Assembly (NCBI GenBank): GCA_903926565.1 | Contig: CAIYJU010000107.1 | Location: 1 to 37,595, forward strand | DNA length: 37,595 bases | Source: an uncultured Bacteroidales bacterium | GTDB lineage: Bacteria > Bacteroidota > Bacteroidia > Bacteroidales > FEN-979 | Direction of reading: 5' to 3' | In this document: piece by piece, positions 8,349-15,028 of the stretch | Numbering within the stretch: the stretch's first letter is position 1 | Layout: each line of letters opens with the position of its first letter | Program-made: the position numbers and the translations under genes | Notes under the pieces: model-generated | The model's database searches: none | What the model was told of the DNA's origin: nothing | The model's input: the letters and a program-made list of their open reading frames with translations, nothing else

Positions 8349-9533
8349 ATGAATGAAAAGTTCTTTATTGATGTGAATTGTCAGCAGAAAAGCCACGGGG
8401 AAGCCCGCGTTTGCGGGGATGTATTCATATCAAGGCGCATCAAGGAAGAAGGACGCATCATCATCGTACTGTCGGATGGCATGGGGCATGGTATCAAAGC
8501 CAACATGCTGGCCACGCTTACAGCAACGCTGGCGGTGAATTTCACCCAGGAGCATAAAAGTGTTCAGAAAAGTACTGAATTCATGATGAAAACACTGCCG
8601 GTTGACAGTGTCAGAAATATGAATTATTCCACATTTACCATTGTGGAAATTGATGTGGAGGGTGAGGTGACCATACTCGAATATGAAAACCCGAAAACCC
8701 TGGTCTTGCGGGGACCGCGTTTGCACGAACCTGAATGGACCTGCGTGGTGCTTGAAGGTGAAAAGAATGCAGGCAGGGAAGTGCTCTCCACAACATTTAA
8801 ACCGCAGAAGGAGGACCGGATCGTATTCTGTTCCGATGGTGTGACCCAGTCAGGGTTAGGTGGTGAAAAGTATCAAATGGGCTGGGGCCTTGATAACCTG
8901 CAGCATTTTGTGGAAGAGACCATCCGGGAAGAGTCCGACATTTCTGCCGTTAAATTAAGCACCAGGGTCATCAACAAAGCAAATCAGAACGACAATTTTC
9001 ATCCCCTCGACGACATCAGCTGCGGTGTCATCTATTTTCGTGAACCCCGCAAACTGATGATCTTCTCAGGCCCTCCCCAGGATCCGGCCAATGATGAAAT
9101 GTTCACCGGACTGCTGAAACAGTTTGAAGGGAAAAAGATTATATGCGGGGCGACCACCGGTGACATGGTTGCGCGTGAGTGGGGTGAAAAGATTACCGAC
9201 AGCCTCGAAATGCCCGATCCGGAACTCCCGCCGGTTTCGCACATGAACGGTGTGGATCTGATTACTGAAGGGATTTTGACGCTTAGTAAAGTCAGTGAAT
9301 TGCTGAAAAAATATCAGAATAACTACCAGCTTGGAAAAGGCCCCGCCGACGAAATCGTCCGGTACCTCCTTGACAGTGATGAAATACATTTCCTGGTTGG
9401 GACCAATATTAATGTTGCCCATCAGGATCCTACGATGCCTGTTGAACTTGAACTGAGAAGGACAGTCGTTTTCCGCATTACGCGCACCCTTGAAGAAAAA
9501 TTTCTGAAGGAGGTGACAATGAAGTTCTTTTAA
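8349..9533 (+). CDS. SpoIIE/PP2C-type protein phosphatase linked to HydS2
   Basis: A 394-residue soluble protein. Residues 1-230 form a SpoIIE-like PP2C Ser/Thr phosphatase: Gly23-Asp24, SDGMGHG (42-48), SDGVTQ (162-167) and DDIS (221-224) are the metal-binding motifs, all intact. Residues 235-394 form a second domain with ICGATTGDMVARE (265-277); I do not recognise it as a known catalytic fold. No transmembrane segment is seen. It follows hydS2 on the same strand with no visible promoter in between, so the likely role is the output of the HydS2 sensor, dephosphorylating an unknown Ser/Thr-phosphorylated target (in known systems often an anti-sigma antagonist). No such partner or kinase is encoded in the window. 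Confidence 0.8.
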   Translation: MNEKFFIDVNCQQKSHGEARVCGDVFISRRIKEEGRIIIVLSDGMGHGIKANMLATLTATLAVNFTQEHKSVQKSTEFMMKTLPVDSVRNMNYSTFTIVEIDVEGEVTILEYENPKTLVLRGPRLHEPEWTCVVLEGEKNAGREVLSTTFKPQKEDRIVFCSDGVTQSGLGGEKYQMGWGLDNLQHFVEETIREESDISAVKLSTRVINKANQNDNFHPLDDISCGVIYFREPRKLMIFSGPPQDPANDEMFTGLLKQFEGKKIICGATTGDMVAREWGEKITDSLEMPDPELPPVSHMNGVDLITEGILTLSKVSELLKKYQNNYQLGKGPADEIVRYLLDSDEIHFLVGTNINVAHQDPTMPVELELRRTVVFRITRTLEEKFLKEVTMKFF

Positions 9534-9537
9534 ATCA

Positions 9538-9569
9538 AAAGCCTGCCATATGAGAACCTGGCAGGCTTT
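9538..9569. terminator. Bidirectional terminator hairpin
   Basis: AAAGCCTGCCA (9538-9548) pairs perfectly with TGGCAGGCTTT (9559-9569) around a 10-base loop. The hairpin sits between the converging phosphatase gene (ends 9533) and hydC2 (ends 9601). The A and T tracts are short, so it may work in both directions with modest strength. Confidence 0.65.
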
Positions 9570-9600
9570 GACCATCACTTATTAACCAAAATAAGGGAAA

Positions 9601-10080
9601 CTAGTTACCGTATTCAGCAACTATATCTTTCACGCCTTCCGGCGAAACACGTCCGTAAACTTTTTCTCCAACAAGCACAACCGGGGCAAGTCCGCAGGCG
9701 CCGACACATCGCAGGCAGCTGAGGGAGAACTTCCCGTCGGCGGAGGTTTCTCCGACCTGGATTTTCAGCACGCGTTTAAACTCTTCCAGAACTTTTTCGG
9801 CGCCACGCACATAGCAGGCTGTTCCGAGGCAGATGGAGATCGGATGCTCTCCTTTGGGGGTCATGGTGAAAAATGAATAGAAGGTAACCACACCATAAAC
9901 ATGGGCCACAGATACATTTAACTCCTTTGCAATCACTTCCTGCAACTCCGCAGGAAGGTATCCAAAAATGCTCTGGGCTTTGTGAAGGACATTGATGAGT
10001 TCGCCTTTGTCATTGTTGAAGGATTTGCAAACTTCCTTCAGCTCTTCTATTTTTTTCTCTGATAACTTAATCTTTGCCAT
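9601..10080 (-). CDS. hydC: HydC2: NuoE-like [2Fe-2S] subunit of hydrogenase 2
   Basis: A 159-residue NuoE-family thioredoxin-fold ferredoxin with [2Fe-2S] ligands Cys84-x4-Cys89 and Cys125-x3-Cys129. It is the last gene of operon 2, 48 bases after hydA2; in operons 1 and 3 the NuoE gene comes first. A perfect 22-base palindrome lies in the gap before it. Expected role is electron transfer between the HydB2 flavin and HydA2. Confidence 0.92.
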   Translation of the reverse strand: MAKIKLSEKKIEELKEVCKSFNNDKGELINVLHKAQSIFGYLPAELQEVIAKELNVSVAHVYGVVTFYSFFTMTPKGEHPISICLGTACYVRGAEKVLEEFKRVLKIQVGETSADGKFSLSCLRCVGACGLAPVVLVGEKVYGRVSPEGVKDIVAEYGN

Positions 10081-10107
10081 ATAATTTTGGTTTTAAACAT
10101 ACCTGTG

Positions 10108-10129
10108 GAGACGCGGCATGCCGCGTCTC
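10108..10129. repeat. Perfect 22-base GC-rich palindrome
   Basis: The arms GAGACGCGGCA and TGCCGCGTCTC form a perfect inverted repeat whose last base is also the first base of the hydA2 stop codon read on the plus strand. It stands between hydA2 and hydC2 inside operon 2. No T-run follows on either strand, so it is not a standard terminator. It could be a REP-like mobile palindrome or an RNA hairpin that adjusts hydC2 expression or protects the hydA2 end. Confidence 0.75.
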
Positions 10130-11898
10130 TATTCGATATATGTTCCTTTACTTTTGTCAAAATAATGGGTGTGAAGCAGGTGGTGGGATTTTTCGCCCAG
10201 GGGCTTGCCTAAAAACTCTTCATATAATTTGATGATGAACGGATTTTCATGCGATTTCCGGATGGGTTTGCCGGCATCTTCGCGGTAAATGGCCGCAGCA
10301 CGCTGTTTAATGACTTCTGAATCTCCATGATGAAATGGTTGTCCCCCGCCCCCGATACATCCGCCGGGGCAGGCCATGATTTCAATGGCATGGAACTGGC
10401 TTTTACCGGCCTGAACATCTTCCAGCAGCTTTCGCGCATTGCCAAGTCCATGGGCGATGCCAATATTAATAGGCAATCCGTCAAAGTCAAGGGTTGCGTG
10501 CCGGACGTTTTCCAATCCCCGTAACTCATTGAATTCGACTTTTTCGAGTTTTTTTCCGGTATAGAGTTCATACGCAGTTCTGCATGCTGCTTCAATAACG
10601 CCGCCGGTATTTGCAAAGATTACTGCAGCACCCGTTGATTCACCCAGCGGGTTGTCAAAATCTTCATCGGGCAGGCTGTTGAAATCGATATTCGCCAGTT
10701 TGATGAGATGAGCCAGTTCGCGGGTTGACAAAGAGTAGTTAACATCCGGATCGCCGTTAACTTTGAATTCATCCCGCTGGCACTCATATTTCTTGGCCAG
10801 GCATGGCATGATCGAAACAACGATCATGTTTTTACGGTCTATACCAAGTTTTTTTCCAAAATACTCCTTGGCAATGGGGCCGAACATCTGTTGCGGAGAT
10901 TTGGCAGTGGAGGGCACATCCATCAATTCAGGAAAATTGTGCTCAAAGAAGTTCACCCATCCCGGGCAACATGAGGTGAGAATAGGGAGTTTCACCTGTT
11001 TGTCACCCTTGAGGTAACGGGTAAGACGGTCGAGTAGTTCGCTTCCTTCTTCCATGATAGTGAGGTCGGCAGCAAAATCGGTGTCGAATACGTAGTCAAA
11101 ACCAAGTCGTCTGAGTGCTGCGACCATCTTTCCCGTTACGAGGGTTCCCGGATCAAGGCCAAATTCTTCGCCAAGTGCGGCGCGGACGGCAGGTGCTGTT
11201 TGAACAACAACTGTTTTTGAAGGGTCAGCCAGTGAATTAATCACATTGCGCGAGTGGTCAACTTCGGTCAGGGCACCGGTAGGACAAACAGATACACATT
11301 GTCCGCAGTAAGTACAGGGAGATTTCTCGAGATTCATTTCGAATGCCGGAGCTACCACTGCCATAAATCCTCTGTTGACGGCAGAAAGCGCACCTACCGT
11401 CTGTACATCATTACACATCATTTCGCACCGCCTGCATAAGATGCATTTGTCAACATCCCGGATGATCGCAGGTGAAGTATCTTTCCGGTATGTTGACTGT
11501 TCCCCCTGATAGGGTAATTCACGCACGCCAAGTTGCTGTGCCATCGTCTGGAGTTCACAATTCCCCGATTTGGCACAGGTCAGACATTCAGCAGGATGAT
11601 CGGAGAGAATTAGCTCCAGAACAGTACGACGTGCGTTCAATACCCTGATCGAGTGGGTGTTAACAACCATATCCTTTGCGACATTGGTAGAACAGGCAGG
11701 AGCGAGGTTACGCCGCCCGACGACTTCCACCACACAAATGCGGCATCCGCCCGGACGGTTTTCAATATTCATGTCTTTAAGCTGAAAGTAGCAAAGGGTA
11801 GGTATATCAATGCCAATGAGTTTGGCAGCTTTTAAAATCGTTGTATCTTTTTCGACCTCAACAGGTTTGCCGTCGATCGTCAGTTTTACCATGTCCAT
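10129..11898 (-). CDS. hydA: HydA2: [FeFe]-hydrogenase catalytic subunit, HndD-like
   Basis: Catalytic subunit of 589 residues with all standard motifs: [2Fe-2S] Cys36, 52, 55, 69; His101/Cys105/108/114; two [4Fe-4S] motifs (Cys152/155/158/162 and Cys195/198/201/205); H-cluster loops TSCCPGW (308-314), MPCLAKKYE (364-372) and EIMACPGGCIGGGGQP (506-521); and a small-subunit-like tail. This is the canonical pattern of trimeric or tetrameric NAD(P)-linked enzymes. Start choice: an in-frame ATG at 11931 lies inside hydB2, but AGGAGG (11904-11909) stands 5 bases before the ATG at 11898 and 11 before one at 11892, so 11898 is preferred. With hndB, hydB2 and hydC2 it matches the Hnd-type NADP-reducing hydrogenase gene set, though the real nucleotide partner is not readable here. 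Confidence 0.94.
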   Translation of the reverse strand: MDMVKLTIDGKPVEVEKDTTILKAAKLIGIDIPTLCYFQLKDMNIENRPGGCRICVVEVVGRRNLAPACSTNVAKDMVVNTHSIRVLNARRTVLELILSDHPAECLTCAKSGNCELQTMAQQLGVRELPYQGEQSTYRKDTSPAIIRDVDKCILCRRCEMMCNDVQTVGALSAVNRGFMAVVAPAFEMNLEKSPCTYCGQCVSVCPTGALTEVDHSRNVINSLADPSKTVVVQTAPAVRAALGEEFGLDPGTLVTGKMVAALRRLGFDYVFDTDFAADLTIMEEGSELLDRLTRYLKGDKQVKLPILTSCCPGWVNFFEHNFPELMDVPSTAKSPQQMFGPIAKEYFGKKLGIDRKNMIVVSIMPCLAKKYECQRDEFKVNGDPDVNYSLSTRELAHLIKLANIDFNSLPDEDFDNPLGESTGAAVIFANTGGVIEAACRTAYELYTGKKLEKVEFNELRGLENVRHATLDFDGLPINIGIAHGLGNARKLLEDVQAGKSQFHAIEIMACPGGCIGGGGQPFHHGDSEVIKQRAAAIYREDAGKPIRKSHENPFIIKLYEEFLGKPLGEKSHHLLHTHYFDKSKGTYIE

Positions 11899-11911
11899 GT
11901 ATTCCTCCTGA

Positions 11912-13705
11912 TTATTTAATGAAAATCGCATTGAATTTGCATTTATCCATACATGCGCCGCATTTTATGCACTTCTCCTGGTCGATCAGGTGTGCCTGTT
12001 TGCGTTCGCCTGCAATGGCATCTACCGGGCAATTCCTTGCGCACAGTGTGCATCCGATGCAGTTTTCAGCCAGGATAATGTATTGCATCAACGACTTGCA
12101 GTTGCCGGCGCGACATTTTTTATCGCCAACATGTTCCAGGTATTCATGATAGAAATTATCCATTGACGAGAGAACAGGGTTTGGAGAGGTCTGTCCAAGC
12201 CCGCAAAGCGATGTGTCTTTGATTACATTGCTCAGATTCCGGAGTTTATCCAGATCTTCCATGATTGCCTGGCCTTTGGTAACCTTTTCAAGCATCTCAA
12301 ACAACCGCTTGTTGCCGATACGGCATGGAGAGCATTTTCCGCAGGATTCTTCCACCGTAAATTCAAGGTAGAACTTTGCCATGGCGACCATGCAATCATC
12401 CTCATCCATCACGATCATCCCGCCAGAACCCATCATGGAGCCGGCAGCGATGAGGTTGTCATAATCGATGGGTGTGTCGAGGTCTTTTTCCGTCAGCATT
12501 CCGCCTGAAGGTCCGCCGGTTTGAACGGCCTTGAATTTCCGGTCATTTTTAATCCCGCCACCGATCTCATAGATCACTTCACGCAGGGTAATGCCCATGG
12601 GGACTTCAATAAGTCCGACATTGTTGATTTTACCCGCCAGTGCAAAGACCTTTGTCCCTTTGGATTTTTCGGTGCCGATACCTGCAAACCATTCAGCGCC
12701 TTTCAGGAAGATAGCTGGAATGTTTGCGTAAGTCTCAACATTGTTAACATTGGTTGGTTTTCCAAGGAATCCGGATTCGGATGGGAATGGCGGCTTAACC
12801 GTTGGTTCGCCACGCAGTCCCTCCATGGAATGGATCAGGGCTGTTTCTTCCCCGCAAACGAATGCACCAGCTCCGTACCGAATTTCGATGTCGAAATTAA
12901 ACCCTGTGCCAAGAATGTCATTTCCAAGCAATCCATATTCCCTGGCCTGTTTCATGGCAATTTTGAGGCGTTCTATCGCCAGCGGGTATTCAGCGCGGAT
13001 GTAGACCACACCCTTGTCGGCCCCGGTGGAGTACCCGTTTATGGCCATTGCTTCAAGTACTGTGTGAGGGTCTCCTTCGAGCACCGACCTGTCCATGAAT
13101 GCACCCGGGTCTCCTTCATCTGCATTGCAGACCACATACTTCTGATCGGCCTTGACATTGCGTGTGATTTCCCACTTCAAACCGGTTGGAAATCCACCGC
13201 CGCCACGGCCACGAAGTCCTGATTTTTTCAGAATTTCGATGGTGGCTTCAGGAGTTAATTCAGTAAGTACTTTACCCAATGCCTGATAGCCGTCACGGGC
13301 GATATAATCTTCAATATTCTCAGGGTTGATGAAACCACAATTGCGTAACGCAATACGAATTTGCTTTTTGTGAAGGCCCCTGGTTTTGAATCCGCTCCCG
13401 TTTTCATGGTTCCCGGAGTCCTGGTATAGCAACCTGCTCACTTTTATGCCCTTAACAATGTGTTGTTCAATAATTTCAGCACAATCTTCAGGGGTTACCT
13501 TTGTGTAAAAAGTATTATCGGGCATCATTTTTACGATGGGACCATCTCCGCAAAAGCCAAAACAACCAGTTTTTATCACCTGTATTTCGGTCTCAAGCTT
13601 TCTCTCCATAATAACATCCTGAAAGTTTTTCAGGATAGCCTCGCTTTTTGCAGCCTGACAACCAGCCCCGCCACAAACAAGAAAATGAAATTTAATTTTT
13701 GCCAT
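11912..13705 (-). CDS. hydB: HydB2: NuoF-like diaphorase subunit of hydrogenase 2
   Basis: A 597-residue flavoprotein subunit, HndC-like. N-terminal thioredoxin-like [2Fe-2S] domain with all four Cys (11, 16, 48, 52). NuoF core with GRGGGGFPTGLKW (166-178), NADEGDPGAFMDR (194-206) and CGEETALIHSMEG (284-296). NuoF [4Fe-4S] site Cys455/458/461 and Cys501, a Cys531/Cys536 pair, then two C-terminal [4Fe-4S] motifs (Cys549/552/555/559 and Cys579/582/585/589). This full set is the one associated with flavin-based electron bifurcation in HydABC enzymes. It lies 17 bases after hndB and 13 bases before hydA2. Confidence 0.94.
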   Translation of the reverse strand: MAKIKFHFLVCGGAGCQAAKSEAILKNFQDVIMERKLETEIQVIKTGCFGFCGDGPIVKMMPDNTFYTKVTPEDCAEIIEQHIVKGIKVSRLLYQDSGNHENGSGFKTRGLHKKQIRIALRNCGFINPENIEDYIARDGYQALGKVLTELTPEATIEILKKSGLRGRGGGGFPTGLKWEITRNVKADQKYVVCNADEGDPGAFMDRSVLEGDPHTVLEAMAINGYSTGADKGVVYIRAEYPLAIERLKIAMKQAREYGLLGNDILGTGFNFDIEIRYGAGAFVCGEETALIHSMEGLRGEPTVKPPFPSESGFLGKPTNVNNVETYANIPAIFLKGAEWFAGIGTEKSKGTKVFALAGKINNVGLIEVPMGITLREVIYEIGGGIKNDRKFKAVQTGGPSGGMLTEKDLDTPIDYDNLIAAGSMMGSGGMIVMDEDDCMVAMAKFYLEFTVEESCGKCSPCRIGNKRLFEMLEKVTKGQAIMEDLDKLRNLSNVIKDTSLCGLGQTSPNPVLSSMDNFYHEYLEHVGDKKCRAGNCKSLMQYIILAENCIGCTLCARNCPVDAIAGERKQAHLIDQEKCIKCGACMDKCKFNAIFIK

Positions 13706-13722
13706 CTGACTGTTTCCGGATT

Positions 13723-14121
13723 TTACTTATTGTCGATTGTTTCATAATTTACGGGGATGATCCCGTCAACCAGTTCGTTGTTCAGCACATACTTGTCGAT
13801 GATCCTGCTTGCTTTTTTCACATCAACGTACCCAAAGGTTATGGGTTCGTTTCCGGGTTTTGTAATTTCCACAGTGGGTTCAGCATAGCAGTAGCCCATG
13901 CAGCCGGTCTGGGTGACTACGGCGTCAATATTTCGCTTGGTAAATTCTTCAATGAATACTTCCATTACCTCTTTTGCCCCTGAGGCAATCCCGCAGGTAG
14001 CCATGGCAACTTTCACACGGATATTTTCTCCTGCGTTATCACTTCTGTTGGAGAGGCCGGTTTTTGAGTTAAGTTTTTCCTGAAGGTTTTTTAAATCGGT
14101 CAGAGATTTTATTTTTTCCAT
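13723..14121 (-). CDS. hndB: HndB-like small thioredoxin-fold [2Fe-2S] protein
   Basis: A 132-residue protein, first in operon 2. After a coiled-coil-prone start (1-35) comes a thioredoxin-like ferredoxin fold with TCGIASGA (42-49) and GCMGYC (73-78), giving three candidate cluster ligands (Cys43, 74, 78). The same three-Cys pattern (TCGLIAGA and GCLGLC) occurs in the N-terminal domain of HydB1, whereas HydB2 carries a four-Cys version. HndB is a known subunit of Hnd-type hydrogenases. Operon 2 therefore encodes three thioredoxin-like ferredoxin modules. Confidence 0.82.
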   Translation of the reverse strand: MEKIKSLTDLKNLQEKLNSKTGLSNRSDNAGENIRVKVAMATCGIASGAKEVMEVFIEEFTKRNIDAVVTQTGCMGYCYAEPTVEITKPGNEPITFGYVDVKKASRIIDKYVLNNELVDGIIPVNYETIDNK

Positions 14122-14153
14122 AAATGCTGCTGTTGTTGTTTTACCTGGTATTA

Positions 14154-14174
14154 TGTGCAGTTCGGCACTGCACA
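14154..14174. other. Hairpin in the leader of operon 2
   Basis: TGTGCAG (14154-14160) pairs with CTGCACA (14168-14174) across a 7-base loop. It falls in the predicted untranslated leader of hndB and overlaps the end of a Rex-like site. It could be an RNA hairpin or part of an operator; nothing further supports a riboswitch. Confidence 0.35.
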
Positions 14175-14190
14175 GTGAATAAAATCACAT
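14173..14190. promoter_or_regulatory. Weak Rex-like operator candidate, operon 2
   Basis: CAGTGAATAAAATCACAT is an imperfect palindrome matching 10 of 14 positions of TTGTKAA-N4-TTMACAA. It lies just downstream of the predicted start of transcription, a place where a bound repressor would block initiation or elongation. On its own this is a weak match; its value comes from the two further sites at 14242-14276. Confidence 0.35.
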
Positions 14191-14203
14191 CCTGAATCGG
14201 CAG

Positions 14204-14234
14204 CAAAGGTACCATCTCCAACATTCTTATGCAA
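14204..14234 (-). promoter_or_regulatory. Candidate promoter of hydrogenase operon 2
   Basis: On the minus strand TACCTTTG (14204-14211) fits TAnnTTTG, and TTG (14232-14234) lies 20 bases upstream. The start would be near 14197, giving a leader of about 75 bases before hndB. Confidence 0.45.
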
Positions 14235-14241
14235 GCATTTT

Positions 14242-14276
14242 CTGTGATTTATTTCACAATGTTAATAAAATAACAA
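14242..14276. promoter_or_regulatory. Two adjacent Rex-like operator candidates, operon 2
   Basis: CTGTGATTTATTTCACAA (14242-14259) and ATGTTAATAAAATAACAA (14259-14276) each match 12 of 14 positions of TTGTKAA-N4-TTMACAA and share one base. They stand just upstream of the predicted -33 element, the same arrangement as the tandem sites before operon 1. The intergenic stretch 14122-14311 holds no gene. Confidence 0.5.
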
Positions 14277-14311
14277 AAGAAAAAATGGGATGATAATCCA
14301 CAAAGGCTTCT

Positions 14312-15007
14312 CTAACCAATAATGATCCTGAACCCATTCCCGTGAATATTGGCAATTTCAATGGATGGGTCAGCTTTCAGGCATTTGCGCAGGCGGGCAA
14401 TAAACACATCCATGCTCCTGCCATTGAAGTAATTGTCGTTACCCCAGATTTTCTCCAGCGCATCTTTCCGTAACAGGATGCCATCCCTGGCCGTAATTAA
14501 CATTTTGAGGAGACTGGCCTCTTTCGGTGAAAGCTGCTGGGTGATATTGTCATGAGATAAGGTGCGCAGATTGTAATTGAACAGCAGATTGCCGATTTTC
14601 ATCTCGTTAGGAGCAGTGTCGGCCTCCGGGCGAAGGGTGTTCCGTTTTAAAATAGCATGTAGTTTGAACAGCAGAACTTCTGAATCGAAGGGCTTGGTGA
14701 TATAATCATCCGCCCCTGTCTTAAACCCTTCAAGCATATCTTCTTTCAGTGATTTGGCCGTCAGGAAGATAAAAGGGGTGTCGGTATTTGATTTTTTTAT
14801 CTCCTTTGCCAGCGTAAAGCCGTCCATCTCCGGCATCATGACGTCAAGGATGCAAATATCAAACGGATTTGACCGAAATGCCTGGAGGCCTTGTTTCCCA
14901 TCTGCCTTCAGGGTTACCTCGAAATCATTCAGCTCCAGATATGACTTCATGATGGATCCGAAATTCGGATCATCTTCGACCAGCAATATTTTCATTTTTT
15001 GGTTCAT
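14312..15007 (-). CDS. OmpR/PhoB-family response regulator
   Basis: A 231-residue two-component regulator. The receiver domain (about 5-120) has acidic residues Glu11, Asp12 and Asp13, phospho-acceptor Asp55 and Lys105. The C-terminal winged-helix DNA-binding domain (about 130-230) is of the OmpR type. It lies 21 bases after the histidine kinase gene on the same strand. The four TTAAC repeats at 16962-17000, spaced 10-11 bases, are the sort of site this family binds. Its link to hydrogen metabolism is only by location. Confidence 0.93.
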   Translation of the reverse strand: MNQKMKILLVEDDPNFGSIMKSYLELNDFEVTLKADGKQGLQAFRSNPFDICILDVMMPEMDGFTLAKEIKKSNTDTPFIFLTAKSLKEDMLEGFKTGADDYITKPFDSEVLLFKLHAILKRNTLRPEADTAPNEMKIGNLLFNYNLRTLSHDNITQQLSPKEASLLKMLITARDGILLRKDALEKIWGNDNYFNGRSMDVFIARLRKCLKADPSIEIANIHGNGFRIIIG

Positions 15008-15028
15008 TCCTGCCTCCGGTTGTTATTT

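Noticed and set aside
11899..11931. Upstream ATG for hydA2 at 11931
   Set aside because: It lies inside the end of hydB2, and the AGGAGG at 11904-11909 fits the ATG at 11898 much better.
12521..13222. Plus-strand open frame of 233 codons opposite hydB2
   Set aside because: It is the mirror of a well-conserved NuoF gene with full motifs; the encoded protein has no recognisable features. The same applies to 1196-1831 opposite hydS1 and 36638-37240 opposite recF.
14280..14311. Terminator after the response regulator gene
   Set aside because: A GGAT/ATCC-like pair near a T-run on the minus strand is too short and bulged to call.
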